Shown piece after piece: positions 43,439 to 52,656 of a stretch of DNA of 64,000 bases. The notes under the pieces were generated by a model. That model was not told where the DNA came from. It saw nothing but the letters and a program-made list of their open reading frames with translations, and searched no databases. Positions within the stretch are counted from its first letter, which is position 1. Each line of letters begins with the position of its first letter. The DNA is taken from positions 1,054,501-1,118,500 of the forward strand of contig NZ_CP058364.1 of assembly GCF_013391805.1 (NCBI RefSeq), given 5' to 3'. Both the position numbers and the translations under genes were made by a program. This DNA is from Galbibacter sp. BG1. Its GTDB lineage: Bacteria; Bacteroidota; Bacteroidia; Flavobacteriales; Flavobacteriaceae.

Positions 43439-44536
43439 ATGTCCGCTAATGATAATTTTATAAAAGGAAGAGGAGCACAAATTAACTCCAAAAACAAGTT
43501 TCTGTCGAATTCCCACGAAATGCGCAGCGAATTTCTAGAGTATTGCCGTTTGGAAGGAGAAGAAGCCAACAAAAATAAAACCCAATATCTGGAGGTTTTC
43601 CCAAAGACCATCGTAAATAAAGTAACGAGTCCAGATGTAGGGATGGCATATTCCATGAACCCTTATCAAGGTTGTGAGCACGGTTGCATTTATTGCTACG
43701 CCCGGAACTCTCATGAATATTGGGGATACAGTGCGGGCTTGGATTTTGAACGTAAAATTCTAATCAAGAAAAATGCGCCACAATTATTGGAACAAAAGCT
43801 ATTAAGCAGAAATTGGAAAGCAAAAACAATTGTCATGGCAGGTAACACCGATTGCTACCAGCCTGCGGAACAGCAATACCGTATTACCCGTAGCTGCCTA
43901 AAGGTTTTTTTAAAATATAAACATCCGGTAGGGATCATTACAAAAAATGCCTTTATACGCAGGGATTTAGATCTCTTAAAAAAGCTGGCCTCAGAAGGAT
44001 TGGTTGCCGTAAATATCTCGATAACTTCTTTAAGCGAAGAAACAAGACGCATTTTGGAACCCCGTACCGCAAGCATAAAAAAGAGACTGGAAACGGTACA
44101 ACTGTTAAGCGAAAATGGTATTCCTGTAAGGGTTATGATAGCTCCCATAATTCCAGGAATAAACAGCCATGAAATATTATCCCTTGCTGAAACGGTAAGG
44201 CAACACGGGGCACAATCCATTTCCTTTACCATGGTACGCCTCAACGGAGCCATTGGAGAATTATTTACCGACTGGATACAAAAAACACTGCCCGATAAGG
44301 CCGAAAAAGTACTTCACCAAATAGCGGCGTGCCACGGTGGCTCTTTAAACGATAGCAGGTATGGTGTAAGAAAAACTGGAGAAGGCAAAATAGCCGAACA
44401 AATACATTCTCTTATGCGAATCGCCAAGCAGCGATACTTTAAAGACATGGAAATACCAAAACTTAACGATTCCCTATTCGACATGCAACGGCATAAATTA
44501 AGGCAATCTCAACACGGGCAAACTAGTCTATTTTAA
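43439..44536 (+). CDS. PA0069 family radical SAM protein
   Basis: 365 aa. The radical SAM cluster motif is C79xxxC83xxC86 in YQGCEHGCIYCYAR, the CxxxCxxC that binds a 4Fe-4S cluster and SAM. The GRGAQINSKNKF segment (10-21) and CYARNSHEY are hallmarks of the PA0069/Rv2578c group, distantly related to spore photoproduct lyase. The function is unproven; DNA repair has been suggested from fold similarity. The start is fixed by the conserved N-terminus even though the promoter predicts almost no leader. It is convergent with the RND operon. Confidence 0.92.
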   Translation: MSANDNFIKGRGAQINSKNKFLSNSHEMRSEFLEYCRLEGEEANKNKTQYLEVFPKTIVNKVTSPDVGMAYSMNPYQGCEHGCIYCYARNSHEYWGYSAGLDFERKILIKKNAPQLLEQKLLSRNWKAKTIVMAGNTDCYQPAEQQYRITRSCLKVFLKYKHPVGIITKNAFIRRDLDLLKKLASEGLVAVNISITSLSEETRRILEPRTASIKKRLETVQLLSENGIPVRVMIAPIIPGINSHEILSLAETVRQHGAQSISFTMVRLNGAIGELFTDWIQKTLPDKAEKVLHQIAACHGGSLNDSRYGVRKTGEGKIAEQIHSLMRIAKQRYFKDMEIPKLNDSLFDMQRHKLRQSQHGQTSLF

Positions 44537-44540
44537 ATAC

Positions 44541-44572
44541 AAAGGCTTTCAAGAATGTTCTTGAAAGCCTTT
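44541..44572. terminator. bidirectional intrinsic terminator
   Basis: Perfect 15-bp arms AAAGGCTTTCAAGAA (44541-44555) and TTCTTGAAAGCCTTT (44558-44572) with only TG between them. It lies between the convergent radical SAM gene and the RND permease gene. Confidence 0.75.
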
Positions 44573-44601
44573 GTTAAAAAATTTAAACTTTTTAAAAAAA
44601 T

Positions 44602-47600
44602 CTATACCGGCGAAGCCTCTTCCAGTTTTTCAACAACTTCATCCTTTTTTCTTCTGAATTTCAACTTAGTCATATGCACTAAATAAAACAGTAAAGGAAC
44701 GATCACCAGAGTTAGGAATGTTGCTATAAATAAACCGAAAATAACCGTCCATGCCAATGGTCCCCAGAAAATTACGTTATCTCCACCCATATAAATCTTT
44801 GGATCGAATTCGGTAAACAAAGAAAAGAAATCTATGTTTAAACCTATTGCCAAAGGAATAAGTCCTAAAATAGTGGTAATAGCCGTTAACAATACAGGTC
44901 TTAAACGTGCGCGACCTCCCAATATCAATATCTCTTTTATGTCTTGCTTCTCTAATAATTCCCCTTCATCCATATTCAGTTTAAGCATTCTTCTATCTAT
45001 AAGGATTTGGGTATAATCGAGCAATACTACCCCATTGTTAACCACAATACCGGCTAATGAAATTATCCCCATCATGGTCATCATAATTACAAATGGCCAT
45101 CCGGTAAGCATCAACCCTCCGAAGACACCAATGAAGCTTAAGAAAATAGCGATCATGATAATCGTCGGTTTTGAAATGGAGCTAAATTGGAAAATCAAAA
45201 TCAGCATAATTAAACCGAGCCCAGAGAAAAAGGCACCTATCAAGAACTGCATTTGTTTGTTTTGTTCTTCAATCTGCCCAGTAAAATCGATTTTTATACC
45301 TTCTGGAACATCAAAATTATTCATTTCCTTCTGAATCTTTCCAACAACCGCACCTGCATCGGTAAATCCTGGTGAAAGTCCGCTATATACTGTAACCACT
45401 CTTTTGGTATCCCGGTGTTTTATAGCACTAAAGGAAGAAGTATTCTTTTGTTTTGCCACTGCAGAAACCGGAATCTCTTTCACTTGTCCGGTTGCGGGAT
45501 CCCTAAAAATAATATCTTGATTAAAAAGGGCGCTTTTATTATAGCGAAGGTCTTCATTAAATCTTACATATACATCGTAATCTTCTCCATCTTTTTTATA
45601 AATACCTGCTTTCTCTCCAAAAATAGAACGGCGCAATTGGTTTCCTACCTGCCCCGTAGAAACTCCCAATTCCCCAGCTTTTTCCCGATCTACATCTACA
45701 ATCATCGCAGGTTTCCCCTTGTTTACATCAATCTTAAGTTCTTCTATACCAGGAATGTTTCGGGTAGCGATAAAATCACGCATCTTTTCGGCATAATTTA
45801 TCAAACTATCGTAGTCATCTCCTTCCAACTCAATATTAATAGGATATCCGGCCGGTGGCCCTACTGCATCTTTTTCAACAGAAATAGCCACTCCAGGATA
45901 AATTCCCTGTACTGCTTGCTGTACTTTCTTTCTAAGCACTTCACTGTCTTTCCCATTTCGGTATTTGTATTCGCGCATGGTAGCCGTGATTTTGGCTTTG
46001 TGCGGCATTTCTGCTGCAGAACCTCCATCCGTTTGTGGGTTTCCAGCACCTTCACCGACTTGAGAAACTGCAGATTCTACCATAAAGTTCCGGCCGTTTT
46101 CCATGTACTCATCGGCATTTAAAACCTGGTAAACCTGCTTCTCTATTTCTTTGGTAATCTCATTCGTTTTTTTAATATCGGTACCCTGCGGATATTCGAT
46201 GTATACGATGATCTGGTTTGGTTTGTTGTCTGGGAAAAATTCAATCTTTGTTCTTCCGCTACCGATGGATGCCCCAAAAAGCATGAATACAACAATTAGC
46301 AAAGCAAAGGTTCCCCCAACGAAATAGCCAGGTCTCCAACCTTCCAAGGCGTACTTCACAAAGTTCTGATACTTAGTCTCCAACCATGTTAAAGTGTTTC
46401 TTTGGAAATATTCCGCAGCACCTTTAAGGGAGTATCTATAAATCCAGAACATAATGGCGGTAAAAATCATAAGTGTTCCCAAACCTCTAACGGCACCACC
46501 AAAAATCATTATTAAAATACCCGGAACACCAAGTATAATACTAAGTCTTATTAATTGTTTTCTACTCAATCTTTTCTCTCCAGTTTCCATGAATTCTGAA
46601 ACCAACATGGAGTTCATAAAAATCGCCACAAAAAGGGAAGAGCCCAACACTACAGATAATGTAATTGGGAAATAGATCATAAACTGACCGAACAGTCCTG
46701 GCCACAACCCAAGAGGAACAAACGCTGCAACCGTTGTTGCTGTAGAAATGATAATGGGGAATGCAATTTCGCCAATACCTTTTTTGGCAGCTTCTGTACG
46801 CGACATTCCTTCTTCATCCATTAAACGATAAACGTTCTCTACCACCACAATTCCGTTATCTACCATCATCCCCAGCCCCATAATCAATCCAAAGAGGATC
46901 ATGGTATTTAAGGTATACCCAAGCCATTGAAGGATCATAAACGACATGAACATGGACATTGGAATAGCAAAACCAACAAATAATGCATTTCTAAATCCTA
47001 AGAAAAACATTAAAACCCCCACCACCAAGATGATACCAAAAATGATATTGTTAACCAAGTCGTTTACCTGGTTGAGGGTTTTGGAGGATTGATCGTTGGA
47101 AATGGTAATATTTAGATCTGGCGGGAAGTAATTCGCTACAGAATCTTTTACAATCTCCTGTATTTTTTCAGAAGCTTCAATCATGTTTTTCCCCGCCCGT
47201 TTCTTAACATCGAGCATAACAACACTTTTACCAAACTCACGGGCATAGGTTGTTTTATCTTCTTCCTTAAACGTAACCTTTGCAATATCCCTGAGGTAAA
47301 CGGGACCTCCTTGGGATTTCACCACAAAATTATCAAGCTGCTGAGGACTCTCTATTTCCCCGATAATTCTAATGGTTCTACGCTGTCCACTGGTAATCAT
47401 ATTCCCTGCAGACATGGTAACGTTTCCGTTTCGAATGGTATTTATTACATCGTCGAAGCTTACTTGGGCTGCCATCATTTTATAAACATCCACGGCTACC
47501 TCTACTTCTTTCTCCTGGGCTCCACGAATATCTACCTGTTTGATTTCCTGTAATTCTTCAATGCGATCTTCCAAATATTCCCCAAATTCCTTCAGCTTAT

Positions 47601-48099
47601 CCACTGGATAATCCCCCTGGATATTAATATTCATGATGGGAACCTCTTCCGAAAGATTTAAATCGAACACATTTGGTTCTACCTTTGCATTGTTAAAAAG
47701 TGGCCAATCTTCCCCCGCTTTTTCACCATCTACCTCATCTTTTACCTTTTGCTTGGCTGCTTCCACCGTTATCTCCTCATCAAACTCGACAGTAATGATA
47801 GAATAATCTTCTTGGGAAGTGGAAGTGATTTCTACCACATTGCTCAGGTTTTTCAACTCATCTTCGAGCGGGTCGGTAATTAATCTTTCAATATCCTCTG
47901 CGGTATTCCCCGGATAGGGTGTGCTGATGTAAATTTTTGTTTCTTTTATCTCTGGAAAATCCTCGCGGGGCATCCCGAAATATGCAGACAACCCTAGGAC
48001 CAAGAATATCCCAATCATCACATAGATGACGGTTTTATTTTCTATAGCCCACGTGGATAATGCAAATTCTTTTTCTGCGTTTTTATTAATCTTACTCAT
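44602..48099 (-). CDS. efflux RND transporter permease subunit (HAE1/AcrB type)
   Basis: 1165 aa inner-membrane proton-driven pump. TM1 (VIYVMIGIFLVLGLSAYFG) is followed by the pore/porter domain opening with YPGNTAEDIERLITDPLE, then repeated TM bundles including FGLIMGLGMMVDNGIVVVENVYR with the proton-relay Asp pair region, and a second bundle with GIISLAGIVVNNGVVLLDY. It is longer than AcrB (about 1050 aa), mostly in TM-flanking loops. It forms a tripartite pump with the adaptor (3-bp gap) and TolC proteins encoded upstream. The substrate is unknown. Confidence 0.95.
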   Translation of the reverse strand: MSKINKNAEKEFALSTWAIENKTVIYVMIGIFLVLGLSAYFGMPREDFPEIKETKIYISTPYPGNTAEDIERLITDPLEDELKNLSNVVEITSTSQEDYSIITVEFDEEITVEAAKQKVKDEVDGEKAGEDWPLFNNAKVEPNVFDLNLSEEVPIMNINIQGDYPVDKLKEFGEYLEDRIEELQEIKQVDIRGAQEKEVEVAVDVYKMMAAQVSFDDVINTIRNGNVTMSAGNMITSGQRRTIRIIGEIESPQQLDNFVVKSQGGPVYLRDIAKVTFKEEDKTTYAREFGKSVVMLDVKKRAGKNMIEASEKIQEIVKDSVANYFPPDLNITISNDQSSKTLNQVNDLVNNIIFGIILVVGVLMFFLGFRNALFVGFAIPMSMFMSFMILQWLGYTLNTMILFGLIMGLGMMVDNGIVVVENVYRLMDEEGMSRTEAAKKGIGEIAFPIIISTATTVAAFVPLGLWPGLFGQFMIYFPITLSVVLGSSLFVAIFMNSMLVSEFMETGEKRLSRKQLIRLSIILGVPGILIMIFGGAVRGLGTLMIFTAIMFWIYRYSLKGAAEYFQRNTLTWLETKYQNFVKYALEGWRPGYFVGGTFALLIVVFMLFGASIGSGRTKIEFFPDNKPNQIIVYIEYPQGTDIKKTNEITKEIEKQVYQVLNADEYMENGRNFMVESAVSQVGEGAGNPQTDGGSAAEMPHKAKITATMREYKYRNGKDSEVLRKKVQQAVQGIYPGVAISVEKDAVGPPAGYPINIELEGDDYDSLINYAEKMRDFIATRNIPGIEELKIDVNKGKPAMIVDVDREKAGELGVSTGQVGNQLRRSIFGEKAGIYKKDGEDYDVYVRFNEDLRYNKSALFNQDIIFRDPATGQVKEIPVSAVAKQKNTSSFSAIKHRDTKRVVTVYSGLSPGFTDAGAVVGKIQKEMNNFDVPEGIKIDFTGQIEEQNKQMQFLIGAFFSGLGLIMLILIFQFSSISKPTIIMIAIFLSFIGVFGGLMLTGWPFVIMMTMMGIISLAGIVVNNGVVLLDYTQILIDRRMLKLNMDEGELLEKQDIKEILILGGRARLRPVLLTAITTILGLIPLAIGLNIDFFSLFTEFDPKIYMGGDNVIFWGPLAWTVIFGLFIATFLTLVIVPLLFYLVHMTKLKFRRKKDEVVEKLEEASPV

Positions 48100-48102
48100 G
48101 GA

Positions 48103-49269
48103 CTATTGGTTTAATATTTTAACTTTCTGCCCTTCCTGAACACTTCTAGCACCTTCTTTTATAATCTCTTCCCCAGGCTCAATCCCTTTAAGCACCTCTA
48201 CATAGTCGCCTTGGGTTTCGCCAGTTTCTATGATTCTTTGGTGCACTTTAGCTTCCATATTGCCATTCTTTTCCGTTGCCACATATACATATTGCTTTCC
48301 TTCGGAATTTTCAGAAATAACACTTTGAGGAATTAGAATTGCATTCTCATTGGTGTAATCGTTAATATTAACCTTTGCGGTTAGGTTGGGCTTTATTCTT
48401 CCATTTTTATTGGGCACTGCAATTTCTACCCTAAAAGATCTGTTAGTCGGACTTATGTAATTGCTTACTTGACGGATTTCGGTTTCCACTGTTTCATCGA
48501 TCACAGGAAAATCTGCTTTTACTTTGGTTCCTTTCTCTATGCTTGGCAAATATTTCTCAGGCACTTTGGTCTCGATATACATATTGTTAAGGCTCACAAT
48601 TCTCATTATCGGTGTACCCATAGCTACCGTAGATCCCTGTTCAGACATTATTTCTTCTACCGTTCCATTAAAAGGAGCTACAATTTTGGTTTTAGCCAAT
48701 TGACTTTCTAATTGGGCTACCGAGTTTTTAGTAGATTCGTATTGTGTTTTTGTTTGCAAGTATTGAATTTCGGAACCTATATTTTGTTCCCATAGCCTTT
48801 TTTGACGCTCGTAAGTAGTTTCGGCCAAACTTGCTTGCGCTTTTAATTGTGCCAGTTGCGCTCCAAGACCGCCTTCATCTATTTTGGCAAGCACCTGCCC
48901 TTTGCTCACTTTTTGGCCTTCGGTAACCATAACGTTTTCTAAAGTACCGTTATACTCTGCGTTGATAACAATATTTTCTTTGGTATCTACGCTCCCCTGT
49001 AATTCTATATAATGGTTAAACAAGCTGTCCTTTGCCTTTAAAACGGTAACCAAAGGTAATTTTTGAAGGGTATCCTTTTTTGCAATAGCGGTATTAATCT
49101 TCTTCAGCTCAGCCCCCAAAGCATCGTACTGCGTAGTTATTTCTTCCCTTTTGGCCTTAAGGGCTTCCAAGTTTCCGCTTTCAATAACATCGTCCACAGA
49201 AGTTTCGTTGCCCCCACCGCAGGATGCCATAAATACCGCCGCTAATAAAATTAAATATGTATTTTTCAT
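48103..49269 (-). CDS. efflux RND transporter periplasmic adaptor subunit
   Basis: 388 aa lipoprotein of the HlyD/AcrA family; lipobox MASC (Cys17). An N-terminal coiled coil (about 30-65), a barrel-sandwich lipoyl half (VMVTEGQKVSKGQVLAKID), a hairpin (about 135-185), the second lipoyl half (IVAPFNGTVEEI) and beta-barrel and membrane-proximal domains follow in order. It links the RND permease to TolC. Spacing to the permease gene is 3 bp. Confidence 0.94.
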   Translation of the reverse strand: MKNTYLILLAAVFMASCGGGNETSVDDVIESGNLEALKAKREEITTQYDALGAELKKINTAIAKKDTLQKLPLVTVLKAKDSLFNHYIELQGSVDTKENIVINAEYNGTLENVMVTEGQKVSKGQVLAKIDEGGLGAQLAQLKAQASLAETTYERQKRLWEQNIGSEIQYLQTKTQYESTKNSVAQLESQLAKTKIVAPFNGTVEEIMSEQGSTVAMGTPIMRIVSLNNMYIETKVPEKYLPSIEKGTKVKADFPVIDETVETEIRQVSNYISPTNRSFRVEIAVPNKNGRIKPNLTAKVNINDYTNENAILIPQSVISENSEGKQYVYVATEKNGNMEAKVHQRIIETGETQGDYVEVLKGIEPGEEIIKEGARSVQEGQKVKILNQ

Positions 49270-49296
49270 TTTCTTGATGATTTATTTTTTTCTGGA

Positions 49297-50670
49297 TTAG
49301 TTTCTATTGGTTACGTTAGGTGTATTTAAAACCGTCTCTAGCGTAGCCTTGGTTTCAATAACGTCTAGCATGGAATTTATATACTCCCGCTGGGCAGTGT
49401 ACAACTGTGTTTGTGCCTGTCTCAAGTCGAAACTTGTAGTTATCCCTTCCCTATATTTTATGATATTTTTGTTTTCGATTCTTTCGGCCAGTTTTAAGTT
49501 TTCTTCGGAAGTGTAATAGTTCTCTATGGCAAATTCAAAATTTGCCCGGGCCCTGTCCAGTTCTAAATTAATTTCTTGGGTTCTTTTTACAAATTCTGTT
49601 CTAGACTGCTCCAATGCAATCTTTGCCTGTTGGGTACGGGCACTTCTTTGCAAAGAACTAAAGATGGGAATATTCATACTAACCCCTAGAATGGAAGATT
49701 GGAACCACGAAGTCTGACTATCTAAAAAGACAAATTCGTTATCGAAGGCAGAAGTCCCATAGTTCACAAAACCGTTTAAGGAAGGTAGGGCTTTACTTTT
49801 CTCCAGCTTCACTTCCAATTCGCGTTGCTCGATAAGGTTTCTGGCAATTCTGTAATCTACATTTTTCTCAAAGCTAAACTCAGTTTCGGTAAGTGCCATC
49901 CCAATACTTTCTTGTGTTAAGCTCTCCAAATTATCCTCTAAATAAACATTGGCATCTACGGGGATCCCTAAAGCCAAGTTTAACATCTCCTTAGCGATAA
50001 GCTCCAGCCTTTTGGAGTTTTTTAAGTCGTTTTCTACTTGAGAAGTGGTTATTTGCAACTGTTCTACATCTTCTTCTTCTGCAAAACCATTTTCAAAAAG
50101 GGCCCTGGTTTCTTTTAAATTATCCTTCAAAGTAGTTAAGTTGTTTTCTAAAATGGTAACACCTTCTTGGGTAAGCAGTACACTTCCGTAAGCATTAATA
50201 ACTCCCTTACGCACTTCCAAAAGCGTCTTCTCATTGGCATTTTCGTTATACTCCACAAAAACCTCTGCTGCTTGCAAACCAACCAAGTAGGAGCCATCGA
50301 AAATAAGCTGGGTCAAGGTAGCGGTTAACGACATGTTTTGTTTGGTTCCAAAAACAACCGGAACAAAAGTCCCCGGCTCACCTCCTGCAATTTCCCCAGG
50401 AATTAAAGTTACAGGCTGCTTAAGCTGGTTTTGATAATCTACCGCACCATCAATTTGTGGCAAACCGGCAGCTGTTGTTTCCCATTTCTGCTTTATAGAC
50501 TTCGCAATCTCCCTTCTGGAATTTATAGCCGTATAGCTGCTATCTAATGCAAAGTTAATTGCCTCTTCCAAAGAAAAACTATAACTTTTCTCTTGTGAAA
50601 AACCAATAGTGGTTATAAACAATATGGTTAAGATGGAAAGTGCTCTCATCTGATTAGTTGTTGTTTTCAT
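49297..50670 (-). CDS. TolC family outer-membrane efflux protein
   Basis: About 457 aa. A signal peptide (cleavage after GFSQ) is followed by two repeats of the long helical-barrel/beta pattern of outer-membrane efflux proteins, rich in heptads such as LEKSKALPSLNGFVNYG. It forms the outer-membrane duct of the RND pump. Several in-frame ATGs exist (50682, 50670, 50649); 50670 gives MKTTTNQMRALSIL, a good signal peptide, and overlaps the tetR stop. Uncertainty in the start is at most seven codons either way. Confidence 0.9.
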   Translation of the reverse strand: MKTTTNQMRALSILTILFITTIGFSQEKSYSFSLEEAINFALDSSYTAINSRREIAKSIKQKWETTAAGLPQIDGAVDYQNQLKQPVTLIPGEIAGGEPGTFVPVVFGTKQNMSLTATLTQLIFDGSYLVGLQAAEVFVEYNENANEKTLLEVRKGVINAYGSVLLTQEGVTILENNLTTLKDNLKETRALFENGFAEEEDVEQLQITTSQVENDLKNSKRLELIAKEMLNLALGIPVDANVYLEDNLESLTQESIGMALTETEFSFEKNVDYRIARNLIEQRELEVKLEKSKALPSLNGFVNYGTSAFDNEFVFLDSQTSWFQSSILGVSMNIPIFSSLQRSARTQQAKIALEQSRTEFVKRTQEINLELDRARANFEFAIENYYTSEENLKLAERIENKNIIKYREGITTSFDLRQAQTQLYTAQREYINSMLDVIETKATLETVLNTPNVTNRN

Positions 50671-51259
50671 TAATAAATTCATTTAAAATTTTAAGTCCGT
50701 CTTCAGTTGCTATGGCCCTAATATGGTATTCTAAAAACTTCTCTGCTATATCGGAAGGTTTATAGATGTCAGAAGGAAACAGTTCGGTATCCTTAATACT
50801 TACCATTCCACTAAAATAGATTCTCGAGGTAAAATCTACATCCACCTCTGGCCTAAAAATACCAGTATCCACACCTTTTTTTATATTTTCCTTTACGCTG
50901 TCGTACATTACCTCAAATTGTTTCCAGATAATACGTTCGTAAATTTTAGGATAGTATTTTTTTAGCTGAAATTGAGGAGACGATTTATCGTCTTTTAAGT
51001 ATTCACTCGCAAATTTTTTGATATGAAATAGCTCTTCTATTGGATTGTGGGAGGCTTCGCATATAAAATCAATACCATTGCAAATAGAATCGAACAAGTA
51101 GAAAACAGACGCCTCTACCAGTGCTGTTTTCGTTTTAAAATGCTGATATATAGTCTTTTTGGAGATCCCCAAAGACTCTGCTATATCGTCCATGGTAACG
51201 CTCTTAAACCCGAGGGTTAAAAACATTTCCGTTGCCTTGTCTAAAATTTTTTCTTTCAT
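50654..51259 (-). CDS. TetR/AcrR family transcriptional regulator of the RND operon
   Basis: 201 aa. The N-terminal HTH is clear: VTMDDIAESLGISKKTIYQHFKTK at about residues 21-44; the C-terminal ligand-binding domain is helical and variable. It heads the operon tetR-tolC-adaptor-permease. The ATG at 51259 was chosen because a TATATTTG box with TTG at N19 ends 10 nt upstream; the 13-residue longer frame would read through the promoter. A 9-bp palindrome overlapping the promoter is the likely operator, suggesting autorepression relieved by a pump substrate. Confidence 0.93.
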   Translation of the reverse strand: MKEKILDKATEMFLTLGFKSVTMDDIAESLGISKKTIYQHFKTKTALVEASVFYLFDSICNGIDFICEASHNPIEELFHIKKFASEYLKDDKSSPQFQLKKYYPKIYERIIWKQFEVMYDSVKENIKKGVDTGIFRPEVDVDFTSRIYFSGMVSIKDTELFPSDIYKPSDIAEKFLEYHIRAIATEDGLKILNEFINENNN

Positions 51260-51268
51260 AATAGATTG

Positions 51269-51298
51269 CAAATATAGCATAGGAAACTTTAAAAACAA
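51269..51298 (-). promoter_or_regulatory. promoter of the RND efflux operon, TTG-N19-TATATTTG
   Basis: On the minus strand, TTG is at plus 51296-51298 and TATATTTG at plus 51269-51276, with exactly 19 nt between. The leader to the ATG at 51259 is about 7 nt. Confidence 0.75.
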
Positions 51299-51309
51299 TA
51301 AAAGTTTCC
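51282..51309. promoter_or_regulatory. probable TetR operator, GGAAACTTT-N10-AAAGTTTCC
   Basis: Perfect 9-bp inverted repeat (51282-51290 and 51301-51309). The -33 TTG sits in its 10-nt centre and the right-hand arm lies in the promoter spacer, so bound repressor would block polymerase. Confidence 0.65.
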
Positions 51310-51388
51310 AAAGTATTACAATTATTTAACATTGCAATTAAAGGGGGAGAAATACTAATTATGGTATTTTAGCAAAAAAATTGACCTT

Positions 51389-52363
51389 ATGTTGAGCATT
51401 AGCGCATACCGAGACGCATTTATTAGTCACTTAAACCAAACCATTGTTACAAAAGAGCCTATTAATCTTTATCAACCCATTGAATACATTTTAAACCTCG
51501 GTGGGAAACGATTGCGCCCGGTATTAACCTTAATGACCGCCGATATCTTTGGCAACAACCATAAGGAAGCCATGCACGCAGCAATGGCAATAGAAATATT
51601 TCACAATTTCTCTTTGGTGCACGACGATATTATGGACGATGCCCCTTTGCGACGGGGAAAAGAGACGGTACACGAAAAATGGGACCTAAATACTGGAATT
51701 TTATCTGGTGACGCCATGCTTATCGTAGCCTATCGATTTTTTGAAAACTACGATGCAAAAACCTTTAAAAGTCTCGCCCAGTTATTTAGCAAAACTGCCA
51801 TAGAAGTATGCGAAGGCCAACAATATGATGTGGATTTTGAAACCCGTGACGACGTTACCATTCCCGAATATATAAAAATGATTACCTACAAAACCGCAGT
51901 TCTTGTGGCCGCTGCCATGAAAATGGGTGCCATCATTGGGAAAGCCGATGAAAAGGAATGTCAGGCGATTTACGATTTCGGACTCAACTTAGGAATAGCC
52001 TTTCAATTAAAAGATGATTACCTAGATGCTTTTGGAGACCCTAAAACCTTCGGAAAACAGGTAGGTGGCGATATAATTGAAAACAAAAAGACATATTTAT
52101 ATTTGAAAACCTTGGAAAATCTCTCTGCTGAAGAATCTGAACAACTTAAGCATCTTTTCGAAATCACTCCAAACGACACCTTCGACAAAATAGAATCGGT
52201 TAAAGGTTTGATGCATTCCAGCGGTGGAGCCGATGAAACCCTTAGAGCCATCGAGCTGTATACAGAAAAAGCATTAGCTATACTACAAAGTCTATCTATT
52301 AACAAGGAGAAAAAAGACATTCTAGAAAATTTTGCAAATATGTTAATGGGGCGCGAAGTTTAA
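51389..52363 (+). CDS. polyprenyl synthetase (isoprenyl diphosphate synthase)
   Basis: 324 aa trans-isoprenyl diphosphate synthase. The first Asp-rich motif is LVHDDIMDDAPLRRG (about residues 78-92) and the second is FQLKDDYLDAFGD (about 206-218), with GGKRLRPVL at 36-44 for IPP binding. It elongates allylic diphosphates; the chain length cannot be read reliably. Divergent from the TetR operon. Confidence 0.94.
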   Translation: MLSISAYRDAFISHLNQTIVTKEPINLYQPIEYILNLGGKRLRPVLTLMTADIFGNNHKEAMHAAMAIEIFHNFSLVHDDIMDDAPLRRGKETVHEKWDLNTGILSGDAMLIVAYRFFENYDAKTFKSLAQLFSKTAIEVCEGQQYDVDFETRDDVTIPEYIKMITYKTAVLVAAAMKMGAIIGKADEKECQAIYDFGLNLGIAFQLKDDYLDAFGDPKTFGKQVGGDIIENKKTYLYLKTLENLSAEESEQLKHLFEITPNDTFDKIESVKGLMHSSGGADETLRAIELYTEKALAILQSLSINKEKKDILENFANMLMGREV

Positions 52364-52656
52364 ATCTATTGGCATTCTGTTTAGATTTGCGTTGATAAAT
52401 ATTGTATTTTTCAATTTATAAATTATTCTTTCATTTCTTTTGTTCGCCCAAAAGAAACGAAACAAAGAAAAAGGCGCCTTATCCAAGGAATTTTTTCGAC
52501 CAAAGAGTCGAAAAACCGCAATCAAAACTCTGCGTCGCTTCGTGCCTACGCTCCTGGCCTCAGAGCTTTTGATTGCTATTCTCAGGATACGGAGTTTTTG
52601 ATGGCGGGTAATCTCAAAGCTATTCTATACAAGAGCATTCTCTTTCTTCACAACTT
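52364..52656. repeat. intergenic stretch resembling a dispersed non-coding repeat
   Basis: No gene is supported. The segment 52440-52600 is richer in GC than its flanks, contains a hairpin TTTTTCGAC/GTCGAAAAA (52492-52500 and 52507-52515) and a CTCTGCGTCGCTTCGTGCC stretch, and reads like the dispersed repeats seen between genes in flavobacterial genomes. This window holds only one copy. Confidence 0.3.

Noticed and set aside
43439-44536. Radical SAM protein as a sulfatase-maturing enzyme for the sulfatase at 30.8 kb
   Set aside because: It has the PA0069 hallmarks and CxxxCxxC only, lacks the SPASM-type C-terminal cysteines of anaerobic sulfatase maturases, and is 11 kb away.
51260-51298. 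Longer N-terminus of the TetR regulator
   Set aside because: The extra 13 codons overlap the -7 box and -33 element of its own promoter.
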